A stretch of 64,000 nucleotides of DNA from Jacaranda mimosifolia (GCA_018894105.1 CM032127.1:1211001-1275000), one strand, 5' to 3'. Numbered from the stretch's first letter, positions 35,312 through 48,426 are shown. Numbers and translations: made by a program. The notes: generated by a model not told the origin, from the sequence alone.

Positions 35312-38300
35312 TAAGTTATCTTGGCCAAGATTTTAACTACAACGCCATTAAGAGAGGCTTTAGAAATCTTAACTACAACGTCATTAAGAGTGGCTTCTGA
35401 GATCTTTTGCTACTGTAATCCCGTAGTTGTGCTACAGAATTCGTTCCTACCGATAATTTATCGATTATTCAGAGCATAACTCTTTTTTATTATCCTTATT
35501 TCAATAGAGAATACAATTTTCATGCAAGATTCAGAAAATTTTTGTTTTACATGCTCAAATCCTAAAAATAAGTTTTATGCATGCGAAGATAATTTTATGA
35601 ACAATTGAACAATTACAGACGGAATAATTCTTCAATAATAAACTGTTAGAATTAAGAATTCAATATGCAAAATTACCTATTTTAAAGCAAAAATCATTTA
35701 TGCAGAAAAGATATTTTCAATAAAAAGAGAATAAACATTTACTTACTATTTCATGCAAAAAATATTTATGCGAAGAGAATATTTTCAATAGAAGGAAGAA
35801 AATAAATTTACTTACTATTTCATGCAGAAAACATTTATGCGAAGAGAATATTTTCAATAGAAGGAAGAAAGAAATTTACTTACACCAAAATTTTAAGATC
35901 AAAAGTTTCCCTCATATTTGAGTACCACTTAAGCCTTCTCCACTAATTCTACAACAGAAAAATACGATGTTAGTACCTCATAATGAAATATTCTACAGAT
36001 TTTTAAAGAATAAATAGAAAAATTGGTATTTTCTTACATCTGCATATGGCTTCTTTATTTCCGACTGTAGGGGTATTTACACTACTATGCTAGGTATTAT
36101 GAATAAACTAAAATTCATATCTTATTGAAATAAGAAGATAGTTCTATCCTAACTTTGATAAGATCTCAATCCCAAATAATGATAACTCAAAACCCTAACC
36201 TTATCATGAGTGGATGATTACTAAAATCCCAAGCTGATGATTAACATTTATCTAAGATCCTTACTCCTTATAATTTAATTATTCTAGATTTTGTCTAGTT
36301 ATTATCATATTTTAGTAATTAAAAGAATATGAAATATCCATGAATTTTTGCATGAAAATATAGAGGTACAAAAAATAAGGCTCTAGGATTCTATATTACC
36401 TATATTTACATGGTTTTAGCGAACTAATATGACTAGATACCTTAAGGGGGTCAAAAATTATCCAAATAGAGTTTTAAAATGGTGGGAAGACCTCTAGAAT
36501 TATTCATCTATCCATAAATTCGAAAATTCCATAAAATTTAATTTCCGTCGTCTTTAATTTGATATCATGGACCTAAGCCCGAAATTACTTCATAATAATT
36601 TGTGGGCTTATTTTTTAGACTCTTTATGGGCTTAATCATAACTTAAAATGAATTAAATAGTTTGGACTGTTATTACACTTATCCTAAAAATGCAAATATA
36701 ATTTATGGGCTTATTTTGATACTTACCAATGGGCTCTAACAACTTGAAATAAATTAAATGATTTGGGCTAACTAATACATCTTAAATCACTAATTAGATA
36801 TGAACTAAAGAATATTTCCTTCGCCATAAATTGGTATTCATAGTAGCTAGCTTAATCCTTAACATAAAACTCAACGTATAAAGTTCCCATCAAATAATTG
36901 ACTTGATAAATTCTACATCTTCAATAATAACAGAGCAATCTTTAGAAAATTATAAATACTCTAAAATCTATGTCCTCGAGATTGTAAGTGAAATTCAAGA
37001 CAAATACCTAAAATAGGATTCTTAATAAGCTCAAAAAAAAATTTCAATTTACATCCCATATTTATTTTCAGTTAAGAACCCTTAAATATTGATCAAGCCC
37101 CAAATAAATTGTATGCTCAAATTCTAGGAGAAGAACACCCCAAGAATATCAATGGAGAATCAAAATCAACTAATATTAATCCATTAATATTCCTAACATC
37201 CAATATCGAATATATCCAAAAAAATTTCCTCAAAAGATAGAAGCTCACTACTAACCACGCACTATTTTATTCTAGATCCCATAACATTGAAGCATAGCCT
37301 TAATGAAATTCAAGTACTTCTAAAGGTATAATTAATAATACTTCTAAAATAATAATTCATCCAAAGACTTGGGTTATTACGTTCTACCCTTCTTACAAAA
37401 AGTTTTGTCCTCAAAACTTTAGACTTTCCAAATTTCAATACAATCCTAGGTTTGTAAATAGCTCCTCTTGTGATATACTTCTAACTTCCACTCTAGAGAC
37501 CCCAATTGATGTGATTCTTGAGGTATTGGTAAGTTAAGTGGGGGAGCCTAAAAATTTTATGTTGATACTTCAATCTAAGTAAGTTGACATCAAGGAGCAA
37601 AGTTGAGCCCAGATTAGATTCAAGTCTTAGAAATCTCAAATTTGACATATCTTAGTATTCTAGCCATAACTTTTTCCATGTATATTGGATTAGGGTGATT
37701 ATAATGGCTATAGAAACCTAACAGACAGATCTACAAATCCTATGTTGACACTTTTCTTAATTTCATTAGGATCAAGCCCTAAAAAGCGTCATAAATATCT
37801 GCTATTGAAAAATCAAAGTATGTAGTTTCTGCCTTAATGCGTCTTAGTATTTTAGTCATGACTTTATCCATATATATCGAATGAAGGTGATTCAAATAGA
37901 TATAGAAACCTAAGATATAGATATACAATTATCCATTTTTGAAAAATCAAAATCCTATATTTCCAGACTTGTCACATCTTAAAATTTTGATCATAACTTT
38001 ATATAAATTGGATTGAGGTGATTTAGGCGGAAATATAAACCTAAGAAATAGACCTAAAATTCATATGTTGATTATTTATCTTAATTCTGTCAAGAAGAAG
38101 TGGTAAAGGTGTCACAAATATCCATTTTTGGGAAATCAAAGTCATGTATCTTCTGACTAGACACATCTTAGTATTTTGGTCATAACTTACTCCACATAAA
38201 TCGGATTGAAGTGTATCAAATGGCTACAAACACCTAAAAGATAGACCCACAATTCTTGCATTTGGCACCTTTCAAGATTCATTTAGTAAGTATGATAAAA

Positions 38301-41300
38301 ACCCATTAGAAAATCTGGTGGTGTAAAATAAAGATCCTAGGAGAGTACTCTTTTATGTAGCATTCCTTTCCCAAAGTCAAATGGTTGTCCTCTATACCAA
38401 AGTATATCCCAAATCTTCTACTTCTCGACTTAAGGTGTTGTTCTCTAAGATCACCTAAAAATTTCAAACCAACATCTTAGTAAAAAATTGTGACCTAAGC
38501 TCTGATACCACCTATGTCATGCCCCAAATTCGGGACATAATACGGCAGTGCCCCTAAGCCCAAAGACTCAGAGATACTCTCAAATCCAATAGAGCATGCG
38601 AAATTCCCAAAAAATTTATTTAACAATTCCAAAAATAATTGTCAAAATGAACTACAATTCAAATACTTGTCTTAACAATCACACTTGAGTATCCAAGACC
38701 TCAAAGAAAATTTCCTAATCAACTAACTAGAAATTTTAAACATCAAATAGACATATTCTAAAAAAAATACCAATCTCTATTCACCATCCCCAAAACTGCT
38801 CATCTTCCTCGTCTGAACTATGTTGTTTGCAAAATGGTGAATCAATATCTTATGAGCAACACTTTGCCCAGTAAATAAATCCATTTCTCCTCCTACCAAA
38901 TTTGAACAAGTATAAATATCAAACAGAAGAAAAGAAATCATTGAAAACAAGAATATTCGCTTTCATTCTTTTTAAATAACAATTCAATACAAAAATCAGG
39001 AACCATCTTATCAGAAAAATTTCAGGACATACTTCCAGATTAATATAGAACAAAAGTTACACAACTTATCGGAAACTTTCAATTCGGTAATTAGCCATGC
39101 TCATAAACTTTCATGATTCTAATCGGTCATCTTGGCTTCAGATATCTTAACTACAACGCCGTTAAGAGTGGCTTCAGAGATCTTTTGCTACTGTAACCCC
39201 ACAGTACGATCCTACTGACACTTTCTCGATTATTCAGAGCATAAATCCTTTTTATTATTTGGGTAAAATCCACTTTAACCCCTTGTACTCAAGCTTTGTC
39301 TCACTTTACCTCCCTGTACTTTTAATTGCATCAGTTTACCCCTTTGTACTCTCAATTTTGCTTTACTTACTTTAACACCGTTAAAACTTTTTTAATTTCT
39401 ATTAGCAAACCAAGCAAAAATAGTTAGATCATCATATTTTATATTAATATATCCAAAATGCCTATGCCTCAATATTTTTTTGCCAATCTCTCCCAGCTAC
39501 TCTTCTCTTATATCATGAATACACATATTTTATACAAAGTAATATTAAAATTAAATTTAAAGATCCAAGCTGAATGCTGAAAAGATGAAGCCTGGACATC
39601 ACTATTGACTGCACCACAAATATATCAAAAACTTGCATCATATACCAATAATATATCTCTAGAAGAAACAATGATTTCCATTAAAGAAAACTCAAATAAT
39701 AAATTATTAAAATATAGTGATCATCTAACCATTTTTGCTTGGTTTGCTAATAGAAATTAAAGAGGTTTTAACCATGTTAAAGTAATGAAGCAAAATTGAG
39801 AGTACAAGGAGGTAAAGTAATGCAATTAAAAGTACAGAGGCTTAAAGTAAGACAAACCTTGAGTACAATGGGGTAAAGTGGATTTTACCCTTATTATTTT
39901 TATTTCAGTAAAGAATACTATATTTCATGCAAGATTTAGAAACTTTGGGTTTTAAATGCTCAAATCCTAAAAATAAGTTTTATGCATGCCAAAAAAAGTT
40001 TTTTTTTTAATAAACAATTAAATAACGGCAAACAAAATAATTCTTCAACAAATAAATCGTTAGATATAAGAGTTCAATATGCAAAATTTACAATTTTGGT
40101 GCAGAAATCATTTATGCAGAAAAGATAATTTTAATGGGGAGAAAATAGATATTTTACTTACTATTTCATGTAGAAAACATTTATGCAAAGAGAATATTTT
40201 CAATAGAAGTAAGAAAGAAATTTACTTACTCTAAAATCTTAAAATCGAAAGTTTCCTTCGTATTTGATCTACTACTGAAGCGTTCTCCACTAGTTCTATG
40301 ACAAAAAAAATAAGATGTTAGTACCTCAAAATAAAATTTCCTACCCATTTTTTTTTTTAAGAACAAATAGAAAAATTGATATTTTCTTACCTCTGCATGT
40401 GCTACTTTATTTCCTACCCTATGGGAATTCTGGATAGACAAGAATTCATAGCTTATTGAGATAAAGAGGTCACTCTAATCCGAACTCCTTAGATTTGATC
40501 AGATCTTAATCTCAGATAATGATAACTCAAAGCCGCGTGGATAATTCTAAAATCCTAACCTTATCAAAATTATGTAGTTACTAAAAATTCTAAAATCTTT
40601 AACTTATTAGGATTGGATAGTTCTTGAAATTTCCAAGCTCATGACTAAATATCTGAAATCCTAACTTTTCATAATTTAATTATTCTAAATTTTAGCTAAC
40701 TATTATCATAGTTTAGTAATTAAATAATAGGGAATATTTATGATGAATTTTCGCATGAAAATATAGCGGCACAGAAAAGGAGGTTCTAAGATTTCATATC
40801 ATCTATATTTATATGGTTTTAGCTAACCAATATGACTAGGTACCTTATGGGGGTCAAAAACTTTTCCAAATAGAGTTTTAAGATGGTGAGAAAACCTCTA
40901 GAATTATCTATCTATCCATAAATCTAAAAATTCCATAAAAATTAATTTCCATCATCTTTAACTTGATAATCATGGACCTAAGACCGTAATTACTTCATAA
41001 TAATTTGTGGGTTTATTTTCTACACTACTTATGGGCTTAGTTATAACATAAGTGAATTACATAACTGGAGTTGTTATTACACTTAACTCATAAAAACGCA
41101 AATTTTTATACTAGTTATAGGCTTTAACAACTTGAAATGGATTAAATAATGTGGGCTAACTCATACATTTTGAATCACTAATTAAATATGGACTAAAGAT
41201 TAATATTTCCTTTGCCATAAATTGTTATCCGTAGTATCTAGCTTAAAACCATTAACATAGCTCAATAAATAAATTTCCATCAAATAATTGACCTAATAAA

Positions 41301-41804
41301 TCCTACAGCTTCAATCATCACCAAGCAATCCTAAAAATCTAAAATCTATATCCTTGGAATTGCAAATGAAATCAAAATGAGAATCTAAAATAGGATCCTT
41401 AATAACTCCAAAAGAAATAATGTAATCTATACCTATCTTTTTTTTTGTGTGTGTGTGTGACAAGTAATCTATATCTACATCTCATATTTACTTTCAATTA
41501 AAATCCCTTAAATGTTAATCGGGTCCCAAAATAATTTATATGCTCACATTCTAGGAGAAGACCAACCCAAGAACATCAGTGAAAATCAAAATCAACTAAT
41601 ATTACTCTATTGTTCCTAACATCCAATATCATATATCTATATTTTTTTCCCTCAAAAGATAGAAGCTCAACCACGCATTCTTTTATTCTAAATCCCATAA
41701 TATCGATGTCTAGCCTTAATGAAATTCAAATATTTCAAGAGGTATAATTAATAAAACTTCTAGCATAAACTATAATAATTCGTCAAAAGACTTGTGGTAT
41801 TACA
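35278..41804 (-). mobile_element. Non-autonomous LTR retrotransposon, 3' LTR truncated
   Basis: The right LTR (38515-41804, the 5' LTR on the minus strand) starts TGTCATGCCCC and ends GGTATTACA in plus-strand reading. Four bases from it lies TGGTATCAGAGC on the minus strand (38499-38510), the usual initiator-Met tRNA primer site. The left LTR (35278-37381) is collinear but lacks about 600 bp, where it joins the carrier fragment. A purine-rich tract (minus strand, 37382-37395) borders it. The internal part is only about 1.1 kb, without gag or pol, and carries degenerate direct repeats with a cataactt...ggattgaggtga core (near 37660, 37855, 37985 and 38175). Autonomous partners would be needed for its movement. 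Confidence 0.85.
39261..39890. mobile_element. Mutator-type MITE nested in the LTR
   Basis: A 630-bp element with terminal inverted repeats of roughly 170 bp, starting GGGTAAAATCCACTTTA and ending GTGGATTTTACCC. It is flanked by ttattattt at 39252-39260 and 39891-39899, a perfect 9-bp target duplication as made by Mutator-like transposases. The left LTR copy reads straight through the site near 35490. No coding capacity. Confidence 0.92.
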
Positions 41805-41933
41805 TTAATATTAGGCTCCCTTGAGCTTACGTTTCACAATAGGCAATGCACACTTCTGTTAATCTGATACACAACTAGGACTTACAACGGCTTCACATAT
41901 GGAATTGCACATTTGAACACAACTATAACTGTT
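41805..41933. repeat. 3' flank of ankyrin fragment H
   Basis: The taatattaggctccc...cttcacatatggaattgc sequence matches the stop-proximal flank of the other ankyrin genes. It begins exactly where the LTR ends. Confidence 0.7.
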
Positions 41934-42491
41934 TTAGATAGTACTACAACTATTCAGAAAAAGTGTTGAACCTGCAACCACTCTTCTCCTCCTTCTTAGT
42001 GTTTTTCTCAGCTTTTCAACTAGCTTCATGATCAAATGAATCGTATGGCCAATGAGAAGGAGAGCCATCAAGCCGACCCACAAAATTACCATGAAATCTA
42101 GCACAGTCGTAAGACTCAAAGCTGACTTTTTTGCCTGAGTGGGTGTCAATAGTATTATGGCTACAATATAAGTACGGGCGATTACTGTGATCGCAATCCA
42201 TGTGATCACCATAAGAATCCACATAAAAACTCAGCGCCTTAAGGGCAATCCGCTCATCAGAGGCAATATATATGATGCCGAGAAAGGCAATAAAGCATGT
42301 TATGTTATTAGTGTAAAATCTAATGTATCCACGAGGATAGTTACACGCTAGTACCTAAAAGCTTGCCTTATGAGGATCGGCCACAGGATTGCCTTGTGAG
42401 TCGACTAAGTTATCGTCTTGCCAGACGCCACTAGGAGGGTCAACTCCAACTTGAAAAGCCATGGTTGCAATCAGTGAAGCAACAACTATTA
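41934..42491 (-). pseudogene. Ankyrin-PGG exon 2 fragment, copy H
   Basis: The 3' part of exon 2 only: the end of helix 1, the NPP motif region, helices 2-4 and the basic tail. The last 96 codons are open (helix 3 MWILMVITWIAIT, helix 4 LLLIGHTIHLIM). Upstream the frame is broken near 42228, where a base is missing relative to the cacataaaaaatctgcgcc of paralogues, and near 42355. Homology stops at 42491, in the codons for helix 1, next to a Copia LTR. Exon 1 is absent. Confidence 0.85.
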
Positions 42492-42498
42492 GAATATA

Positions 42499-45047
42499 TG
42501 TTGAAAAGTTGGAAGTCTGATGTGCCTAATTGCATGTAGAATCCCTACATTGTCCTTAAGGTGATAATTGTCCCCACTATTTGTGCTGCATGGACTATGG
42601 CAATTCACCCCTAGGATTCAACTAAGGCATCCAAGGAATTGCAGTCAGCACTCTGAAATTCCGACTTAAGAATTTCTTTTGATGTTGAGAATAATTGAAA
42701 AAAGTATGAAATATCTTTTTGTTGGAGAGTAAAAATACTTTGCTTTGAAAATGCATACATAATTTGTGTGGATTAATTCCCCTTATATAGTGTTACAACA
42801 ACTATTCACACAATTACGACTGTTAGTTTAAACAACACACTGATTATAATAGTCTTATCTTTTTCCTAAGAGTCACATTGTTTCTGATTAAAAACGTAAT
42901 TTAAATAATTAATTAAATTTCGTATTTAATTAAATACTAAATTAAAATATAATTTGAATTTAATCCATCCCGCGTCGCGCACATGCAAAGTGTTAAGTCT
43001 TGATTATTATATATATATATATATTATTCAAACAATATATATAATTCCCATGCACTTGGACACTCTCTAAAACCTTAGAACAATCTGAAAGCATAACAAG
43101 ATATTCACCTAATAAAGGAACTCTCCTTTTCTTATTTTTCCAATGTGGGATTGAGATCCCAAAGAATTATCATCTCTTCTCCACTTAACATACTATATAG
43201 AGTCCTAATTAATTCCAACAATCCCCCACTTAGATAGTGATGTTAAGAATTTATAGAATTATGCATAAGAAAGATGTCTCTCGACTTGAATCTTTCCTTA
43301 GTGTAAGTACTTCAAAGTTGTAATAGAATAGATGGTGTCTTAAGTTATTGAACCATTATTTTTTGCATTAGAACCGGAAGTACCACGCTCAAGACTCTCC
43401 AACACCTTTAGAAATTCGCCGAGATTCTTATAGCACCAATATGGCCATGTGCTACATCCTAGTATTCATAAACATTTCCAAAGGTCAACCCTTGAACCTT
43501 TACCAAGAGCGGCACCACTCCTTATGTTTATATAGGTGAGGTTTCCCTTAAGCTTTGAATAATTTTGGTCATATTCAAACACCTAAGCCTTATTAAGAGT
43601 TATACTCAGCCTCCAAATATTATGTACTAGCTTACTTGAAAGTTGTCCTAGTACCTCCACAGCCACTTAACAGTAACTTGTTTTTACCCATTGAACTTTT
43701 AACTAGTGGTAATGCTAGAGAAAGTTGGGTTTCTATTACTGGTGACTCTAGGAAAAGAGTCTTAAGCCCATTCCAATTGATGTTTTCTTTACTAAATCCT
43801 TAGTAAGTCCTTTTGTGAATGGGTCCGCCAAGTTATTACTTGTTTTTGTATATATTATGGTTATAATTCCTTCAAGAATTAATTGCTTGATATTCTCACG
43901 TCTCAAGCTTATATGTCTAGATTTTCCATTATAAATCTTGCTATAAGCTCTAGACATAGCAGCTTCGCTATCACAATGTAAAGAAATGGTTGGCATTGGT
44001 TGTGGCCACAACTCTATTTATAGTAATAAATTTCTCAGCAATTCTGCCTCTTTACTTGCTCATGCTAATGCGACAAACTCAGACTCCATAGTAGAATAAG
44101 TTATGCACGTCTGTTTCTTAGAAGCCCAAGAGATAGCTCCTCTACCAAGGGTAAATACCCAACCAGACGTAAACTTATTGTCACTGGCACTGTTATCAAA
44201 CTAGCATCAGTGTATCCCTCTAATACCGCTGGGTAATTTTCATAATGCAGTCCTAAATTTATAGTTCTTTTAAGATATCCAAGGACTAGCAATTGCTTTA
44301 CAATGTTCAGCGCCAAGATTACTAGTATATCTGGAAAGCTTGCAAACAGTAAATGAAATATTTGGCCTAGTACAATGCATGGCATAAATTAAACTACCAA
44401 TTGCACTAGCATACTCAATTTGAGCAATAGCTCTCCCAGAGTTCTCCACTAATTTGTGTGAACTATCATATGGGGTGCTTACTTCTTTGATTCCCAAATG
44501 TTGATATTTCTTTACAATTTTCTCAATGTAGTAGGATTGGCACAAAGCATAACCCCCACTATTTTTCTTAACTTTAATCCCCAAGATAGTATCTACCTCA
44601 CCTAGATCTTTCATTTTAAACTACGAGGATAAATACTTCTTTGTTTCATTTATGCCATTTATATTTGTCCCAAATATCAGCATATCATCAACATATAAGC
44701 ACACAATGACACCATAATCCTTTGTAAATTTAGAATAAATACACTTATCCGCATTATTATGCTTGAACCCATTAGACAAAATAACAGAATCAAATTTATC
44801 ATGCCACTATTTTTGTGCTTGTTTCAAGCCATATAGTGACTTTACCAACCTGCATACTTTCTTTTCATTTCCAGGGAGAATAAATCCCTCAGGTTGTTCC
44901 ATATATACCTCCTCATCCAAATCACCATTGAGGAAAGCTGTTTTGACATCCATTTGATGCACATATAAATTATGAATAGATGCTAGAGCAAACAATACTC
45001 TAATAGATGTTATTCTAGCTACTGGTGCATATGTATCAAAATAGTCT
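42499..45047 (-). mobile_element. 5'-truncated Copia retrotransposon
   Basis: Read on the minus strand: reverse transcriptase, RNase H, a polypurine tract (aagtggggga, near 43221-43231) and the 3' LTR (43220-42499, TGTTGGAATT...TTTTCAACA, TATATAAGG box near 42780). Recognisable protein pieces are DYFDTYAPVA, QMDVKTAFLNGDL, the catalytic YVDDM (44681-44695), and RNase H phrases CDSEAAMSRAYSK and NLADPFTKGL. The coding region is split by stops and frameshifts. It ends abruptly at about 45047, where it joins ankyrin 3'-flank sequence with a short shared tcttgttag. Gag, protease and integrase are missing. Confidence 0.9.
43748..45047 (-). pseudogene. Copia pol remnant (reverse transcriptase-RNase H)
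   Basis: Decayed open pieces at 44807-45047 (fingers of reverse transcriptase), about 44600-44730 (YVDDM), 44270-44614 (thumb and connection, LGIKVKKNSGGYALCQ), 44101-44385, and 43748-44011 (RNase H C-terminus). The frames do not join without shifts. Typical Copia order is kept. Confidence 0.85.
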
Positions 45048-45323
45048 TGTTAGGTGATAAGTAAATTTCAGTTGAAGGTTAATATCATATAATATGATTA
45101 ATTGGAAGTTTGGACATTGCTGAATTTCTTTAACTTTTTGTATACTGTTTCAAAGGCCAAGAGGTGGATGTTGACTTTGAGGTGGACAAGAACTGATGAA
45201 AGTGATCTTGCATTTTGAGTTATGGGCAAATCTTGAAGTTAATATTAGGTTCCCTTGAGCTTAAATTTCACATTACACAATACACAGTACACAGTACTCA
45301 TATCTGTTAATCTGATACACAAC
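45048..45323. repeat. 3' flank of copy I
   Basis: Matches 2898-3160 of the shared 3' flank, starting at the Copia breakpoint and ending at the hAT-type element. Confidence 0.65.
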
Positions 45324-46135
45324 CATGGTTCGCAGGAACGGTCGTGGGGATCGGAACGGAGAGTGAGGTTCCAGTTCCATTGCAATGTCGCGGAACGGTC
45401 GCAGGGGTTCCGTATATTTTTATTATTAAATTATTCAAAAAATTTAAATAAATTATGAAAAATATGAAAACATTTAAAATTATATTTCTTGCTTATATAA
45501 AGTAATTAGCATAATTTTAAATATCACAAATTAATGTTACAAACTATATTAACTTAGCGAAGCTCTTAAATATTAGAAAAATTATTATACAACATAATAA
45601 AGACAAAATAATTATAACAATAAATTTCATTCATTCTCTATTCTTGCGAAAGCTTTCACAAACAAGTTTACACAACCCAATTACCCAACCTCACCACTCA
45701 TCGCCCTCTCTGTCATCTTCCCACGTGTCATAATTCATTTCTCATGATAGTACTACCACATTCCACACACTCATTATCAAAACACTGACATTCCAGAGTC
45801 CACACACCCATCATCCCCATCCCTATCATTTCTTATGGCCTTCGATAGTAGCGAACAAGGGTGGGCAATTTTCAGCAAGAGAAAATTGCATCCTCATCGT
45901 TTAGCAGCTTGCTGCAACAAAACAATTCCGTGCCGCCGTTTCCATTCCCGTTCCCGTTCCGTTCCACCTTGTCGGACCGATTTATCGGTCTGGAACGCCG
46001 TTCCAGCGATAAATCGGCCGTTTTTCACCGTGCTAGTCACACCTCCGTTCCACACCGGTGCGACAGAACGCCCATGGTCGTTCCGGTTCCGTATCGGCCG
46101 TTTCGGCCGATAAATCGCCATTTCGGCGAACCATG
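45324..46135. mobile_element. GC-rich-ended hAT-type MITE
   Basis: An 812-bp insertion in the 3' flank of copy I. The ends form a perfect 10-bp inverted repeat, CATGGTTCGC / GCGAACCATG, flanked by tacacaac on both sides (45316-45323 and 46136-46143), an 8-bp target duplication. The last 250 bp are very rich in cggaacgg and ccgtttcggccg motifs, unlike the AT-rich surroundings. It has no transposase. Long open frames here (45835-46211 and the opposite strand) follow the repeat motifs and are not considered genes. Confidence 0.88.
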
Positions 46136-46200
46136 TACACAACCAGGACTTACAACAGCTTCACATATGGATTGCACATTTGAAAACAACTACAGCAGTT

Positions 46201-47693
46201 TTAAACACTGACACTGTTCACAATAAGTGCTGAACCTGCAACCATCCTTCTCGTCCTTCTCCTTAGTGTTTTTCTCAGCTTTTTAACCAGTTTCACGATC
46301 AAACGAATCATATGGCCAATGAGGAGGAGAGCCATCAAGCCGAGCCACAAAATTATCACAAATACTATCACGTTCAAAACCAACTCTCCTGCTTGAGTGG
46401 GTGTCACGTTCAAAACCGACTTTTTTCCTTCCTCAGTGGGTGTCAACAGTGTTATGGATGCAAGATAAGTAAGGGCGATTGCTGTAATTGCAATCCATGT
46501 AATCACCATAAGAATCCACATAAAAAATCTGCGCTTTATGGGCAATCCACTCATCAGAAGTAATATGATGCTGAGAGATGCAACGAAGCTCGTTGTGTTG
46601 AAAATGTAAAATCTAATGTATCCTTCAGGATAGTTACGCGCCAATACTGAAAAGCCGGCCTGATGAGGATCAGCCACAGGTTTGCCAGATGCTACTAGGA
46701 GGGTTCACTCCAACTTGAAAAGCCATTGTGGCAATAAGTGAAGCCACAACCATCAGGGCACTTTTCTTTCTCTCAAGCCACTCATGCGGCTGCTTAAATG
46801 ATCTCTCCCAGACATTCTTTTGATTAGTATTTAACGGTGGTATATTAGTCTCTGAGGTTCCAGAACCTCCGGCGAGTCTAAGGGACTCTTCTATTCCTGA
46901 GTCTCTCAAATCCCTTCTGCTTTGGATCAAAACGCCGACTGCTGTCATCCCATTAAGATTCAGGGCATTCACTTCAAGTGCAGCCACAGTCAGCAAGAAG
47001 TTGATGGTTTGTTAAAGAGATTTTGAAACTTTAAATAACATGCATGAGAACAATTTACCATAAAAATAAAGCAGAAGATTAGTTATAAATGGACATTCAG
47101 AGACTTTGGCATATTTACCTCAACTTGCTTTTCGGCCACAGCTAAATGCAGCGCAGTTTTCCATCAGCATCTTTAGAGTTTGTGAACTCGGGCTCATCTA
47201 TTGTCTTCACAAGGAGCTTTAAAGCCTCCAGCTGGTAGTATTTGACACACAAATGAAGTATATTCTCTCCCCTATAGACCACCAGTTGGGCTGCATCAGT
47301 TTTGGCTGGAAGCAACAGCTTCATGACTTTGACCCCGCCTTTGAGTGCTGCTAGATGGAGTGGCGTTAGCCCGTTTCTGTCACGAGCCAGGCACGTCTGA
47401 GGATTGGCTCATAAAAGGGCCCTAACTACATCAATATGGCCTTTAGCTGATGCCAAATGAAGCAGAGACGACTGCTGTGAATTCAACTCAGTTGTGAGCT
47501 GAGGTTTTATCCTTACGATTTCCTTCACAAAACTAGTGTGGCCTAACATTGCTGCCACATGCAAAGGAGTCTCAGAGAAACAGTTAACTAAAACTCTATC
47601 AAGAATTAGTGGATCCTCCTTTAGCAGCTTTTTCAATGAACTAACACTCCCTTTTGCTGCAGCTTCAAAGAGCTTAGTTTCCAGACTTTCCAT
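46201..47693 (-). pseudogene. Ankyrin-PGG pseudogene, copy I
   Basis: All parts of the two-exon gene are recognisable (exon 1 47693-47119, exon 2 47008-46201), yet four lesions disable it. A C-to-G change gives TGA at 47411-47409 in the segment matching RALLSAN. One base is missing near 47160, leaving exon 1 at 575 bp. The intron acceptor has AA for AG (47009-47010). A 29-bp deletion in exon 2 near 46685, between two ttgcc repeats present in paralogues, shifts the frame inside the loop after NPPSS. The helix 3-4 loop carries a 39-bp in-frame duplication (near 46395-46445). The 5' flank is type P1. Confidence 0.92.
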
Positions 47694-48308
47694 CTCTTCT
47701 GATACGACTCAACCAGCATTGTTCATATATATATATATATATATATATATCAATGTTGGTCGAGATTGCTTGTGATAATTACTATGGAAAGAATAATAAT
47801 AAATGTACATATCCGTGCCTGAAAGTCAAATGCACGTATTTTTTATTTGGAAGAAATAACAACCCATTGGCAGATTACAAATTAGATAAATATTCATGCA
47901 ACTATTTTAGTAGAAACTGGATTATCGACTCAGGCATGTTGGTTTTTTTGATATAATTTTCTGGAGATAATGCAAATAAATTAACATCATCGCTAAACTA
48001 GGACGAAGGAGGGAGTTGACTAACAAACAATAGGTTGTGAGATGACATAAGTCAGTTTCACTTGAAGGTGGAAATGATATAATTTGATCAATTTGAGGTA
48101 GCACTACTGTATTTCTTCGCTTTCTCTGTATATATTGAGTTTGAGGTGGACATAAACTAATGAAAATAATCTTGCATTTTGAATTTTGGGCCAATGTTGA
48201 TGGTAAAATTAGATTCTCTCGATCTTACATTCAAATTCAAACAAAGGCAAATTGGATGAATGTACTTCTATTGATCTGATAAACAATTAGGACTTAATTG
48301 CAACAGCT
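47694..48308. promoter_or_regulatory. 5' flank type P1 of copy I and 3' flank of J
   Basis: Bases 47700-48140 match 4726-5242 and contain an (AT)n run at about 47726-47750. The remainder leads to the 3' side of copy J. No gene. Confidence 0.5.
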
Positions 48309-48426
48309 TCACATATACATTATATGATTGGTAAACATTGAAACTGCACATTTGAGCACAAGAACACTTGAAGAAAAAGAAAGAAAGACAATCCAACAAT
48401 AAAAATTTTGAACACCAACACTATTT

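Noticed and set aside
45835..46211. Overlapping frames of 80-116 codons on both strands
   Set aside because: They fall in the motif-rich end of the hAT-type MITE; the composition follows the repeats and the frames cross the element boundary.
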